Positions 34,562 through 48,243 are shown, numbered from the stretch's first letter. The stretch: DNA of 64,000 bases from Luzula sylvatica (GCA_946800325.1 OX326956.1:45399552-45463551), one strand, 5' to 3'. The notes: generated from the letters alone by a model not told the origin. A program made the numbers and translations.

Positions 34562-35085
34562 ATAGCTAGTTTAATAGTTTGAAATTGTATTGGTAGAAAA
34601 TATCTTTTTACCAGCTAGTTTTTATTTTTGTTCTCTTTTAATGTACTTTTTAATAGTTTCATAATTTTTTATTTTTTAAATATTCTTAAGGTGTTTTTTA
34701 ATATTGTTGTTTATTTTATCATTTATTTATGTTAGTTTTTCATGAAAAAATATAGGAGAAGTCAAAAATATATAATGAACGAAATATTAAAATTATACAA
34801 ATATAACATATCATTATTATTATTTTTGAATTATTATATGTTAAAAAAAAATTATGAATTTTTAAAATTAATAAAAAAATATCAAAAAAATACTTTATAA
34901 ATTACTAGATATGAAATAGAAAGGTATTTTGGTCCAAAAAATATTTAACACCATCCAAAATTAAATTTAACCTCTATAAGTGGTATTTGAAAACAAAAAT
35001 TTCATTAGAGAGTTTTTTTGGAGCACTCAAAAAGTGGAGTATTTTTTTTTAAATATCCAAAAAATTAGGGGGTTTTTCTGAAAAA
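33960..35085. mobile_element. Long-TIR fold-back element, about 1.1 kb
   Basis: The ends are long imperfect inverted repeats of about 170 bases. The left end has AAAAACCCTAACTTTTTTGAATATTT and GGATGGTGTCAAATATTTTT-type words; the right end has their complement (ATATTTAACACCATCCA, TTAGGGGGTTTTT). The interior is extremely AT-rich with TAA/ATA repeats (34520-34558) and encodes nothing. A convincing target duplication was not found. Confidence 0.65.
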
Positions 35086-35714
35086 TCCCCAAAATCATAT
35101 AATACAGTTTCATTCAAATCATGTCAATATAATTTGGGAAAATAATTAGGATCTTGTCAGGATTTCAAGAATCAAATATCTTGCTAAATGGACCTTAGTT
35201 TTAAAAATGTATTCCAGTTCCAATTCCAATTAGTTATATCTCTCTAATGAAAGGCCCAAATGTTTAGAAATAACTGGACAAAGTTTCAGAAATTAGGCAT
35301 TAGTACAAATGCAGTAATTAACTACATAGTTCACCACATATAAATTGGTTTGAGAAAACCCTAATACTATTTATTTTCCTTAGAAAACGTTAAAATTTGT
35401 AAGTACAGTTTTCCAGGGACTTGATGGAATCTATGTGCTGACATGAACTTCTTGTTCTGTACTAAGATATTCAATGGCGTTGAGTTTCTGTAATCCATGT
35501 GTCAATGGCACTTATAAATTATAGTACATACTGCAAAAAGTTCAATTTTGGTTATTTTATTGTAGATTTGCTTTAACTCATATGATATAATTAAATTTGG
35601 ATTCACTGAAATTGAAAGAGTTGTTTTATTGTTTATTAAATAATTGTATTTTCGTCTCTCTATTGTCAATTAACAAAAAAAATAGCGAGACCTAACTATT
35701 TCATAAATAATTAA
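35086..35714. other. AT-rich spacer, no gene seen
   Basis: No open frame, RNA gene or repeat that I can support. Confidence 0.4.
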
Positions 35715-36059
35715 GGCCAAATTTCATATGTACCCCTACAAAAACTCCGCAATTTCATGTATACCTCCGCAAAACGTACAATATCATGAATACCACTACA
35801 AAACTACTAAAATTTCATAAATGTCATTTTTGTTAGACTTCGATTTTTCCGACTTAAATTTTGTTCCTTTTTTACATAAGGGATAAAATTGGAAAAACAA
35901 AAATTAACAGTATTTTTAACGGATAGTTAATATAAATCTAACAAAAAATGTATTCATGAAATTATAATAATTTTGTAAGGATATTCATGATATTTCACGT
36001 CTTGCAGAGGTATACATGAAATTATAAAGCTTTGTAGGGGTACATATGAAATTTGGCCA
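35715..36059. mobile_element. 345-bp MITE, probably MULE-type
   Basis: Terminal inverted repeats start GGCCAAATTTCATATGTACC on both sides and continue with similarity for over 100 bases. Flanks are AATAATTAA (35706-35714) and AATAATAAA (36060-36068), a 9-bp duplication with two mismatches, which suggests a Mutator-type element. No coding. Confidence 0.8.
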
Positions 36060-37159
36060 ATAATAAAATATACATGATACTATTTTAATTTGAATAATAG
36101 GGATTTAATTTATCACAAGAAGAAAATGGTTTGCCTGAAAATTTCTCAAAAAAAATTGTATTAGGGTTGTTTCATCTTTATCCTTCTTCTTTTGTAATTA
36201 TGAAAATGAAAAATAATGAAAAGTTAAAGTGATGATAAAACTTCAAAGATATTTTTTCTCTAAATAGAAAAGTAGAAGAAATAAACAGATGAGTTAAGAG
36301 AATTTAAAGGGACATTTCTCCTACCAAAGAAATTGTCTAAGAAAAAAATAGAAAGATTGAAAATGTATTTCAACAAACATTGAGAATGACAATGATTTGG
36401 AAGTACTTCAAAATCAATGAGAAAGACTTCAAATTTTCAAAAATTCAACAAGCTAGTCATGTTTTTTGTATTTGTAGTGGATAACTGCATTGCATTCTTC
36501 AATAAAGGGGAAATAAACAATATCTTTGTTTTTGTATTATTATTATATTTACAGGTGTATTTATTATTAAGTAAATATTAAGCATAGACTTTGTAAAAAA
36601 ATCATGAACTTCTAAAAGATTCAAATAGGGAGAAACAAGCTTGAAATTTAATTTTTCTTTACAACCTAGATACTATCCCTTCAACTAATTAATTGATTTC
36701 ATTAATTATACCAACTATATTATTATAAGTATATTTGGATAAGATTCTCACGAGTCTCAAGCATGTAAACAAAATATGATTGGTTGATTTAAGTTATAAA
36801 AATATAATACATGTTATATATGTTGGAGAAGTGGTAGAGAGGAAGTTTCATTGAGTCAATGACAACTTAAAAAATTGACATTTCAAAGTTTATTTTTGTT
36901 TATTTTTTCAGGAACCAAAGTTCAATTTTTCAATTCAAAATTTGTATTATTGCAGAGAAAATGGGACCTGAATGGAGAGGAAGTCGATCAGGACATTAAA
37001 TTAATTATCATTGACCTAATCAAACTTAACAAGATCATTCAGCATAATTTCAAATGTATCTTGTAAGCACATAAGAATATCATCTGTAAATTATTTCTAA
37101 TTTCTTCAAAAGTATATTTCTTTCTTTGTTTTCCTATAAATGAAAATTTTTGAACATGA
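36060..37159. other. AT-rich spacer, no gene seen
   Basis: Short frames occur, for example near 36875-37066, but none has family features or splice context. Confidence 0.4.
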
Positions 37160-37300
37160 TAATGGACCCATAGCCTAGTTGGTTGAATGTGATGCAAAAA
37201 TAATCTTATGTTGTAAGAGGTTGTGGGTTCTATATTTATTAGTACTAAATATTAACGGAAGCCTTCTCAATTTATTATAAAAAATAAAAAATAAAAAAAA
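37160..37300 (+). mobile_element. tRNA-derived SINE
   Basis: An A-box-like TAGCCTAGTTGGTTGAATG (37171-37189) and a B-box-like AGAGGTTGTGGGTTCTA (37216-37232) are spaced as in tRNA-derived SINEs, followed by GAAGCCTTCTCAATTTA and an A-rich tail. The same family lies at 39840-39955 on the other strand. Confidence 0.7.
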
Positions 37301-39839
37301 ATCTTGAGCATACATGTTATATATTTTTTATGCTTCGCAGGAGTATACATGATATTTTCAATATTATATTTATGTAAATATGTTCATGTTATTTAAATAT
37401 TTGATGGCATTATTATGCAACCCAATCACAGGAACAGAAAGAAAATGAAAGGGGCCAAATTGATAGTGATAAGATAAGGCATGACAAACACAAGAGTCCA
37501 TCACCAATTGACTATTCGTTTTCCATGGATTTTCATTCAAAAAAATTGCAAAATTGTGTTTTAGTTCCTTGATCTTAGAATTCCTTTTCCTTTCCATTAT
37601 AGTAATTAAATTTGGTCATTTTTGTTTGCATTGAATTTAAAGAGCTCCCTTCCAAATTTCATATTAAATTACAAAATAGTAGTTTCTTTTTTCTTTTCTT
37701 TTAAATTCATAATGAAATGATTGTCTAGAGTATAAGCAAAGTTATTGTCTGGTCCAAATTGTTCAAAAGTTAAAGACTCGGTCTCTATTTAAAAAAAAAA
37801 AAGATTCACCAAACTTTGGAACTTATAAAATTCCAAATTAGGACCATTTCATTCAATAAGCTGGCTGCTTGAATAGTCTTAACCAACAACAAAAAATTGA
37901 TATATTCTTTTTATACAGATAGAAGCATGGGATTAATATAAAGTTACCAAATTAAAAATGCATCCCAAAAATACAAAGAAAAAAACAAAAAAGAAAGGAG
38001 AAAGGAAGAATAAGAAGTGAAATGAAGATATTGGGCATATGGACAAATTCACATTGTTTTTTATCAAAGAAGGGACCATAATCCACTAAAGTCATGGATA
38101 GTGATGGGTTAATTAGCCTTGATGGCTAGTGTGAGTTGTAAAAGTCTTAAAACTACTAGCCTTACTTGTATGAGAACTTCTAGTTTCTTCCAATTCATTT
38201 CTTGCAAACCCCTTGTTTTATGAATTAATAATACTAACAATTGTTTATTTCTCACTTATTTTAAATAATGTTATTCTATCGCGTCGTCACGATAATTTCC
38301 ACAATAAAAATATATAAAGCAAAATTTTAACAGTTGATTAACCGTTACTTTTTATGGTTATTTTTTCTTTATAGATATTTATGCTTAAGTATTTTTAGTT
38401 GGACTGATTCTATTTAATTATTTATCATTTCGTATTAAGTTGCAGGACTAAAAATGAATACAAATAGGATATATATCAAACACTAATGGATTAATGATCA
38501 TTTTGCATTATGTTAGGCAATGACTGATTTTTTAACATGTAGTCAAAACTACCGTAATGCCATTATATAATAATATATGGTATGTCATATTTTTATAACA
38601 AACGTTTATATGGTATGACATTATATATATGGTATGTCATATTTTTATAAAAAAATATTATTAACAGGCGTTATGTTATTGTTATTCACATTAAATCACA
38701 TATCTAATAATTGCACGCCATTGAATATATGATATTAATTTAGTTTCTATTTCATACAAAGTGCTATTGAATTTTTGCATGATATCATATTTAATAAAGA
38801 AAAATAATAATTAAAACACTAAATTCAAAATTTAAATGAGCAAAATTTAATGAAGAAAAAAAATTAAAATTACAGACTTGAAATGAACTAGTATTTGGTA
38901 TATGTAAGTTCAAGCAATTGTTTGTCTTGGATAAATTAAAGCTAGTAAAATGATATGTTAGAACTATGCTAATATGCATGTACAAATAAAGAGAAAATTC
39001 AAGCGAATAATTTGATAGATGTTAAAAATTATAGTTTTAATAATACAAATAATATTTGATGTATGTTTATGAGTTTACAAGTCTTTGATATATGATTTTT
39101 TCATCTTTTATTTATAGCCATTTGTGTAAAATAAATTTTGATTCAATGTGAATGTAGCGAAAAATAATAAATTACGTCATTTGTGTAAAATGATGTGTCA
39201 TTCTAAAATTACTCAAATGTTGATGTAAAATAATGAAAACATAAATGTTCAAAAGAAAATAATTGTGAGGACGTGATATTGATATAAAATAAATGGTCAA
39301 ATATTGGTGAAAAACAAAAAAGTTGGGTTAAAATAAAAAAAAATACATAATTTTATAAGGGTAAATGATTTGGTCACCTAATTCAACAACAATTTGACAC
39401 AAATACTTAAAATAGTGTTTAATTTGGTATCCATACATAGTTAATTAGTGTTGAGAACTTAAACAAAATTCATTTCTTAAAATTATAAAACATACATCAA
39501 ATATTGTTATTATTTTTAAAACTACAAATTTTGATATATCACTTGATATCAAATTATTTGTATTTGTTAGCTAAATTTTCTACATGAAATGATTTTAATT
39601 TTTTCTTTTAAATACAGTATAATTTATACTTTTAATTAAGTTTTCGTATCGAATGAAGATTTTATTAGTATTATATTACCATTGGTGTTACAATGGAGTG
39701 GTGAAACGTCTTTACCGTACATAAATTGTGCAAATCACTTTTAAATTGTGTTTTACTCAAATTGTTATTGTTAGGATATCTCTCATATATGTACTACTAT
39801 TGGGTAAAATATTAATAAATCATGAGTAAATGGAGAAGG
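37301..39839. other. AT-rich intergenic stretch
   Basis: No supported gene. Near 38575-38650 the text GGTATGTCATATTTTTATAA is repeated twice. The rest is unremarkable AT-rich DNA. Confidence 0.4.
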
Positions 39840-39955
39840 CTCGGTGGTCCTCCATCCATTGGTGCCAATGGGACTCGAACCCACAACCTCTCACAACTTA
39901 GGATTTTTGTGTCTCATACCCAACCACTGGGCCATGAGCCCATTGGTATTTTTTT
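39840..39955 (-). mobile_element. tRNA-derived SINE, better preserved
   Basis: On the minus strand the A box is TGGCCCAGTGGTTGGGT (39919-39935) and the B box GGGTTCGAGTCCC (39870-39882), both close to consensus for RNA polymerase III. It shares GAGAGGTTGTGGGTTC and GCCTTCTCCATTTA with the copy at 37160. It is too long and has no tRNA cloverleaf end, so it is not a tRNA gene. Confidence 0.78.
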
Positions 39956-40089
39956 ACTTTTGGATAGTTATTGTCATAAAAAAAATCAATAGTTTATAAC
40001 AACTAAAATACACCGATGTGTACGCTATGCTCTCTATAGTTTATAACAATTAGTTTTAGATACTTAATAGTTATTTTTATATACAAATA

Positions 40090-41258
40090 ATGTTACAATA
40101 CGCGGATGATACCTTTTTTTGTGAAAGCGTACCTTCGAAATATTAAAATAGTAATGGAAACTATCTCCCTCTTTTCTAGGACCTCCGGTCTCGATATTAA
40201 TTGGGATAAGAGTTGTTTCGTTTCTGTAGCAATTTTCGTTAATTTTCACGATCACATATCCTCAATAACAAGATGTCCAAAAAAAACGTTATCATTGAAA
40301 TATCTAGGATTACCTCTCTCTTACGAAAAACCGAGAAAGTTCACTTTTTGGCCGATCATAGACAAAATAAATAACAAAATCAATAATTGGAAGAATAGGC
40401 TTCTCTCATTGAGAGACTGTCTTACATTAGTTAAGGTGATGTTAGGTACCATTTCGAACTATTTTATGCAAAACTTTATACTTTGCTTTGGGATAATATA
40501 TGAGATTAACAAATTAACGAGGACCTTCCTTTGGAAAGGCAAAAACCGAGTCCTAGAAGGTCAATGTCTCATCAACTGGAAGAAAGTGTGTCTTCTCCTA
40601 AAGAAAAACGGAGGCTTTGAAATTTTGAATCTCAAATCAAAAAATATTGCATTAGCAATCCGTTGGCTATTCAAGCTTGGTTTTCGGGTGGCTAGCGTTA
40701 AAACAATCATATCCTAACTGCGGAAAATCTAATCAAGAGGAGATGGCCTCACGAACCGATGTGTACACTATGCTCTCTTAAGTTAGAAACGACTAATCAC
40801 ATTTTTAATGATTGTCCTTTCACCAAAGCTCTTTCGGTCTTGGTGGATCATCGAATTTGTTTAGGTTCAACTTCCGCACAAGAGATGTGGCGCGTAACAA
40901 GGCTAAAAATGGCCCCTCCCGAGGCTAAAATTTGGGACACACATTGGTTAGCGACAATTTGGATGGTATGAAGAGAGCATAATAAGCTCGTTTGGCGTTT
41001 TTAATCGTAAGACAAGAATGCAATGCCTTTTAATTTTTAATCGTAAGATGAGAACGCATTGTTAACATAGGGTTTCTATACAAAGAGGATCTCCTGCTTC
41101 TTTTATTTTCTTTTGTATGTTGTTTTTCTTTTTCTTAATATTTCCAAATTAGTACTTATTAAAGAGAAAATATAACACTTGTAAAAATTATTTTTCATTC
41201 TATAAAAATCGATTGGACCGATCGCGTAACGCGATTGCCTTCCTTTAAAAAAAACAAT
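40090..41258 (+). pseudogene. L1-type LINE fragment (RT end and zf-RVT)
   Basis: Begins at the RT catalytic box LQYADDTFF (about 40090), then in another frame from 40106 reads FSRTSGLDINWDKSCF, LKYLGLPLSY, INNWKNRLLSLRDCLTLVKV and TFLWKGKNRVLEGQCLINWK. The zf-RVT zinc motif CTLC...HIFNDC follows at 40759-40830 in a third frame. The 3' part ends near an A run at about 41258. It is a 5'-truncated, multiply shifted copy, related in type to the LINE at 12079-27960 but not the same family by eye. Confidence 0.85.
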
Positions 41259-42823
41259 TAAAATACACATAGCACAAAGCAAGTATTGTCTATTTATAAA
41301 AACACCTTGATTTTTCATATTTCTTGTTTTAGTTGAACTAATGTAAAACGAAACTCAATTTAATGTTTTTCTTTTGAAGGATCAAACAATAAATGGCCCT
41401 TGTATTATGTAATAATACTAATACAGGTTAGACTTTTCCTAAGCTAGGTTTGAAGTATTTTGCCTACTGCTTGATAACGTGTTGGCCCCATTTCTGTATT
41501 TGAGCATGTTATCTATTCGTGATTGCTAAGCCATACGTGAGATTTCAACTGCCCACCTCACCCAAACCATGAACATTTTCTTTGGACCTAGATCCCCATT
41601 GAAATTGGTTCCAATTGAACTTAAAATAAAATGTTCCATAAGTTTCAAATTGAAGTTATTTAGTAACAAACTAGAACTAAGTAATTTTGATTAAAAATCT
41701 CTTTTATTATTAGAAAACTTTATAAACTTTAATATATGCAAATAACAAGAGATAATAATTATTCTCGTAGTACAAATAGTTTAATTATGTCGAGATGTAT
41801 ACTTATTTATTTTCTAATTTTATTATGATCCAAATTTTAAAAAAAAGATTAGTATGATCTTGTGGGGTAAAAATTAAAATTATTTGGAATATTTGATTTT
41901 GTTTTTACAAATTCAGATGTACCGAAGTTTAATGTTTAGTTTGAAACATCTATATATTTAAGCTAGCAAATTCATACATTTTGCAATATATCAACAATAA
42001 CAAAATGATATATAAAATACACTGACTCGTTAACTAACACGATATTAACTATACATTTTATTAATTTTAAAATGAATCGGTTATAAATTATCCAAAACAA
42101 CACTAATTAATATTTTTAACAAAAAAAAAAAGCAAACGATAATTTTTGAAATACATGATCTGCAATACACCGAATCAAGCATACGACATTAATCATAAAC
42201 TACACTTCCTTTTGAAATACATATATATATAATTCATATATAATAGAGTACGCCGACAAAAACATGTCTTATATCTCATGATAAATTTGAAAAATCAATT
42301 TGCTCACTCTTTTCATACAATAATTTTATAACATTATTTTTTAAAAATAGTAATCCATAAAAAAATGATAAATCTTACAAGAAATATCAGTAACTCATTT
42401 TTTTATATCAATAATTCTTAAACATCATAATTTAATATACTAATAACATATATTATATAATAATGTCTCAATAATTATTGGTAGATTATAGTGCAAGAAT
42501 ATAATGATAGACCAAGACCATGCAAGTGTTTATTTCAAAATCAAGACCAGCACATCCCTTCTTTTGAGTGTCAAACTAAGCAACCAAATGATTCATATGA
42601 CTTTTTCCACTTAAAAAAACAATAACCTACAATATAAACCGAGAAAAATATGAAAAATCGGGGGAACCATTTCAATCAACTATAATAAATGAGCTTATTA
42701 TTAGGTAAACAAATGGTAATAAATTGTTTACGCCCCTCAAATTAGATCAAGAGTCAAGGGTTCTGGTTGGAAGAAGAACGAGAGAGGAAGCCAAGCAAGC
42801 TCCAATGGTGCAACTCTGAATTT
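41259..42823. other. AT-rich spacer upstream of GT61 gene 2
   Basis: No supported gene or clear repeat. Confidence 0.4.
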
Positions 42824-42830
42824 CTATAAA
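42824..42830 (+). promoter_or_regulatory. TATA-like box of GT61 gene 2
   Basis: CTATAAA lies 120 bases before the ATG at 42950 and is followed by a CT-rich leader. Position only. Confidence 0.4.
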
Positions 42831-42949
42831 CAATTCGAATAATTTGTGTACCCCCCCTTATTCTAGTATTTATGCCAACCAAGTGATTCTATCCTCCTCC
42901 TTTATTCCTCCCTTCTCCTCAACTGAAACACCAAGAATCCAGTTTTTTA

Positions 42950-45063
42950 ATGGCGTCAACACCTTATACGAGGAATCCAAAGCCCGTTCCGGAGAGAAGA
43001 CAACCGAGAATAGTGAGAAATTTATCCAAAATCGAGCCGAGAAAACTCGGCGTCGGATTGGTCGCAGGATGTTGCTTAGCCTTGCTCACCTATCTCTCAC
43101 TAGTGAAGCTATTCTCCATCTATTCCCCTGTTTTCAGTAAGTTTGTTCTCGTAATTTTGAAAATTTAGAATTAGTACTAAAACTGAGTGAATTCAATTGG
43201 GTTTGTAGATGCGGGGGGTATATCGGGATCCACCCTGTTGATTCCGAATTCAAGTTTGCCAGAAGATAATCTAAGTAAGTGAATTTGATTCAGTGAACAT
43301 TAATCCAGTTTAATTGAGGGTAATCAAGAGGTATCTTTGCATTGTTTATGTTTAAGTGGTCTTTGCTTTGACTTTTTCTCCTTTTGAATTGGTTTTTCTT
43401 GTCAATTTTTTTTTTGTTAAAATTTCGATGAACAAAAATTGTATTTGTTTAAATTTTGCTTTTTCCTTCTTTGTTGGGGGATTTCGTAGCGATTCGTAAC
43501 GAAGAAAAAAAGGATCAAACAGAGGATGCTCCAGTAATGGATGTACCTCAACCAGAATGGAACGATAAAGTAGAACAAGATAATGGCTTTAAAGAGACTC
43601 AAAGCACCAATTTAAGTGGTGATGTTTCAAGGACTGATGTCCCTCAATTATGTGGGTACTCAATTCTATTTTCGCATTTCATAATTGGCCTTTCTTGCCA
43701 ATGTCAGAGAGATTTTCATTTCCTTGTTTGATTATCCTTAAATTATCAATTAAGTTCCAGAAACTACCAAAATTATATTATATTTGGTTCCTTGAAGTTA
43801 AATTAACCTAATTTTGAAGTTTATTATCTCCTTACTTTTGTAGATACAAGTAATAACAACAAAAATCCAACGACGAATCCGCAAAGTAAGATCTCTTGTG
43901 ACGATAAAAGCGCAGATGAGGGATTTCCCTACGCACGTCCAGACGTGTGCGAAATGACCGGCGATTTGAGAATTAGCCCGAAGGAGAAATCCATATTTTT
44001 CCTCTCTTCCTCGGAACAATCCACCGTTTTCGATCAAAATGGAGAGAAAAAGGTTCGTCCTTTTGCGCGAAAAGACAATTTTCTTTTACCGGGCGTCGTG
44101 GAGGTAACGGTGAAATCCGTGAAACCAGAATCCCAAGTTCCTCAGTGTACCAAAAACCACAATGTACCGGCTGTGGTTTTCTCCGTCGCGGGCTACACGG
44201 GCAATTTCTTTCACGACGTGGCCGATGTGCTCATACCGCTTTTCCTCACCACATCTCATTTTAATGGCGAGGTACAATTCCTCGTGACGAATTACAAGCC
44301 GTGGTGGATCAACAGGTACGAGCTCGTGTTGAAAAAATTGTCCAATTATGATGTGATCAATTTCGATGCGGACGAAGAAGTGCGTTGTTTCCCGCATGCC
44401 TTTTTGGGTCTAATTCGTGATAGGGACTTGATCATATACCCTAACCCTGCACGAAACCCAAGAGGTTACTCTATGGTCAACTTTACGAGCTTTCTTCGCG
44501 GCGCTTTATCTCTTAAGAAGGACAAACCGATAATTCTCGGTGAATTGCCGAAAACGAAGCCAAAGATGTTAATCATCTCGAGAGCGGGTACGAGGAAATT
44601 GGTGAACCAGAAAGAAGTGGCATCGATGGCCGAGGATTTAGGGTTTGAAGTCGTCGTAACCGAGGCCAGCACCGAGCTAGTTACATTTGCGGAACTTGTA
44701 AACTCGTGTGACGTTTTATTGGCAGTGCACGGAGCCGGGCTAACGAACCAGGTCTTCCTACCAACACAAGGAGTCATGGTGCAAATTGTACCGTGGGGAA
44801 AAATGGACTGGATGGCAACGAATTTCTACGGCCAACCAGCTCGTGATATGAAGCTCAGATACGTCGAATATTACATCGACAAAGAAGAGAGCACGTTGAA
44901 GGAGAAGTATCCAAGCGACCACCTCGTTTTCACCAATCCGGGTGCGATCCACGGACAAGGATGGGGAGCGTTATCGGAGATCATCATGAAACAAGATGTG
45001 AAGGTGAATTTGACAAGGTTTAGGCCTTCTTTGCTTGAAGTCTTAGAGCTTCTTCAAGAGTAA
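42950..45063 (+). CDS. GT61 glycosyltransferase, gene 2
   Basis: Four exons: 42950-43136, 43209-43274, 43490-43618, 43844-45063, giving 533 aa. The three introns are phase 1. The end of exon 3 is uncertain; a donor at 43652 also keeps frame and would add 11 residues. Membrane anchor at about residues 33-56 after a basic tail. Two small stem exons, the second acidic (residues about 86-128). The catalytic exon has CTKNHNVPAVVFS, YTGNFFHDVAD (about 245-255), KPKMLIISRAGTRKLVN, VHGAGLTN (422-429) and VQIVPWG (440-446). It is closer to the GT61 consensus than gene 1. Its catalytic exon is visibly more GC-rich than its introns. Expected role: Golgi xylan or mucilage side-chain transferase; substrate unknown. 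Confidence 0.9.
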
Positions 45064-46239
45064 AGATTATGTTTGTGTTAGAGAATCAAGAGATCGGTAA
45101 TTAATTGTTTGTATTTTGATACAAAGTGTCATTTTTTTTTACCCATTTGGGTGGACATATGAACGAATTCTCCCTTCCCATGTACTTAATTGGTTTTGTT
45201 CAATTTATATACATTTGTTATACTTCATTAAATATGAAATGTCACATTTATTTACGAGTTGAATAATCGCATATTTTTTTGTAACTATTGTGATGTAACG
45301 TTTATTGTTTCAAACTTAGATGACCAACTATTATATCATATTTTATTTTATTTTTATTTTTTTGCCCATCGTGGACTCGTCAATCGTCGTGTCACCTAAA
45401 ACAAAACAAAAAAATATCGCTATATTTGCCAGCAATGTATCTACCTAAACCCTAATACAATTTCAATTTTGAGCCACTTGTTTTTTTTTGTATTGGTATT
45501 GTATTGTAGTCTTGTTGATTCCAATTACTCCAAGTTTGGTACCGACAAACCAACTCAGTTACTCAACCCAGGAAATAGTGAGACCTCAACTGTACCAGAA
45601 GCGGTATTCGCAAGGGATTTAGATTCTTGTGGTTGGTACAAATTGTTTATATTAATTACCAATTTAACTATCGAATAGATAACTTTTTCAAAGAAAAGAG
45701 AACTATTGAATTGTAGAATCTTCAGGTTTTCTATGATTTTCTAGTATATTCGATCATTTAGCAGAGCAAATTAATGATTCGAAGACAAAATTGGCCCACA
45801 CATGGCAGGGCATGTAGTTGCAATGATTTGAAAGTCATGCATATTATTACATAAGCATCGTTAGTTAGACGGGCCATTAAAATGTGCATGTGTCAAGTTT
45901 CCATGTTTATACAGATGTTATTATACTCTCCACAAGTTTATGAACGTTACAAAATATACCCACGCAGGAGGCACTATTTGCGGGGTGTGCAAGTCAGTAC
46001 GTGCCAAAGAACAACTCGGTGCATGTTACTATCCTAACATGTGTTTTCAATTTTAATAATTCTCTGTGCTTCGGATTTATTAAGGGACTAGACGGTTTTC
46101 CTAAAAATTGGGCTTGTTAACTTGTTGAGAACTGAATAAACAGACAAGAATTATAAATTGGGCTTGTTTTATTGGACCGTTTTGGGTTAATTTGGACTGA
46201 ATTCTTTATTTCATGTGAGATTTCAAAATGACTTGGATG
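45064..46239. other. Spacer after GT61 gene 2, with an orphan exon-like frame
   Basis: Mostly AT-rich. At 45508-45632 an open segment follows a TTGTAG acceptor-like end and stops at a GT. It codes LVDSNYSKFGTDKPTQLLNP and STVPEAVFARDLDSCG. It might be a stranded stem exon of a lost GT61 copy, but no catalytic exon follows, and similarity is not clear. Confidence 0.35.
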
Positions 46240-46987
46240 CAATGTTGTAGATGGCGGAAACGGTACGGTACGGTACGGTCGGTCATCGTTTTAGTGTTTT
46301 ACCGTAAAACGGTTAAAAAACGGTAAAAAAATGATCAGTTAAATTGGTAATTTTTTTAAATCAGTTATAATTAAAATTTAAAGACAAAAAATTTGGACAA
46401 GAAAATAAATTCAATTAACACTCACAATTTAAATACTTGTTTGATTCTCGTACAAAAAAGTACAAAAATAAAATAATAATCACATAAAAAGTAAAAAATA
46501 ATCAAATCATAATACATAATCAGGTCACCCTAAATAATCATAACACACAATCATTTGACTCACAAATTGAATCAAATTAACACTCACAATCACAATTCGC
46601 GAAGAAAAAATTAATCTTTGTTATGAAAAAAAAAGCAGTCATTGTCGTAAATTAAACTGAGCTCTCATCATTATTTGGTCAATCAGAAGAAGAACGGAAG
46701 AATGGAGCATCCCAAGCATTGTCGTGAATATGAAAAAGAACTAAATCGGAGACTCGGTGAAAAAAAAGTCACGTGCCGAGAAAAATAACTGGCCAAAAAA
46801 GTAAAAAAAATTCGGGCCAAAACTAATTAGAAGAAAAAATCGATATGTAAAACGGGTTAAAAACGTTTTTCGGTCAAAAAAACGGTCAAACACGATTAAA
46901 AAACGTTTGACCATTTTTTGAAACGGTACGGTCTTTCACCGTATCACCGTTTTTTTTGACCTTTTTTCGGTATTTTTTACAACATTG
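46240..46987. mobile_element. 748-bp hAT-type MITE
   Basis: Ends are CAATGTTGTA and TACAACATTG. The perfect 8-bp duplication CTTGGATG lies at 46232-46239 and 46988-46995, as for hAT elements. Subterminal parts are dense in ACGGTACGGT and AAAACGG words in both orientations. No coding. Confidence 0.92.
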
Positions 46988-47243
46988 CTTGGATGGTATG
47001 AACAATAAAAATAGTACATTTTGTATTTTATGTTAGTTTGGTCCCCTTGGCAACGAATGAAAGGAAGAAATTTTTTTAGGGTCCCTCCATAATGAAAGAG
47101 CTTTTCTAGCTTAGCTAGGGTTTGTGTTTTTACACCTAGTTGGCTCGTCCATGATCTATTTGCTTTCTCTTTTTATCTCTTATGTACCCTTGTGGGGTTT
47201 CTCCACTTTAATTTATGAGTTTGATTGTATTGTATTATTAAAA

Positions 47244-47982
47244 TAGGGGCGGCTCAAGTATTTTTAAGGCTCTCGGCAAAACAAAAACAAAAAAAATTAG
47301 TTATTTTAAAGAGGATTAAAATTAAAATTTGATGCCTCAAAATAAAAGATAACATATTTAGTTTGATCATTACTTTTTAAAACATAGTTTTTCTTGACTT
47401 AAAAGATAAACGAATAAAATTTTATACTGAAGGAAAAATAAGAACTTAGAAATACAACACACAATTCGTTCTACTGAAATAAAAATGAATGACTATCCAA
47501 GTCCCTTGCAATTTCATATTCAGATGTAAGAGTTTGTGAAAAATCAATTTGTTCTTTTTTTTTAAAAAAAAATACTCTCACAGACAAATCAACATTTATG
47601 TGTTGAACATCATTGAGTTTTGATAATTTACTGATGACATATTAATTTTGCTAACATTGATAGTTTTTAGTAAAAGATCAACATAGATACGTCATAAAAT
47701 AACATGATCAAATAGAGAAACAAAATATATATGTAAATATTATGAAAATTTGAGATATTGAAAAATTAATGGTCGGTGCATAAAGAAAAACAAGATTCAT
47801 TTCTTGATTTATAAAATTTTATTAAACATTAGATATAGTCAAATGGTAAGACATTACCAAATTTTAGTTTATATTGTGTATATAATTATAATTATAATTA
47901 AACTCTTAATAATATTTATGGGCCTTTTTAATTTGGGGCTCTAGACTCGTGCCTAGTTGCCTACAATAGTTAGCCGCCCCTA
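47244..47982. mobile_element. MITE-like element with GGGGCGGCT termini
   Basis: It starts TAGGGGCGGCT and ends AGCCGCCCCTA. The interior of about 740 bases is AT-rich and non-coding. I do not see a convincing target duplication. Confidence 0.7.
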
Positions 47983-48243
47983 ATTGTATATTATGTAGTA
48001 ATTACATAATAGAGTTAAAGTTGAATTAATTTTGTTTTTTAGGTGAAAAGCTGAATTAATTTTTACAACCAAATTTATCTCCCAAATTTCATAAGAAGAA
48101 GATTATAAATGAAATATCAGACTTTAAGTGCATTCATTGAAAAAAAAAAAAGAGGTTGAATGGAAGTAAAGAATGAATCATATATCATGTTTGTTTTATC
48201 ACCAAAGAAAGAAGAAGAAAAACATTTTAGATTTATATTTGGA
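47983..48243. other. Short AT-rich spacer
   Basis: Nothing supported. Confidence 0.4.

Noticed and set aside
39840..39955. Possible tRNA gene
   Set aside because: A and B boxes are good, but no acceptor stem or cloverleaf is formed and the shared 3' part with 37160 shows a SINE family.
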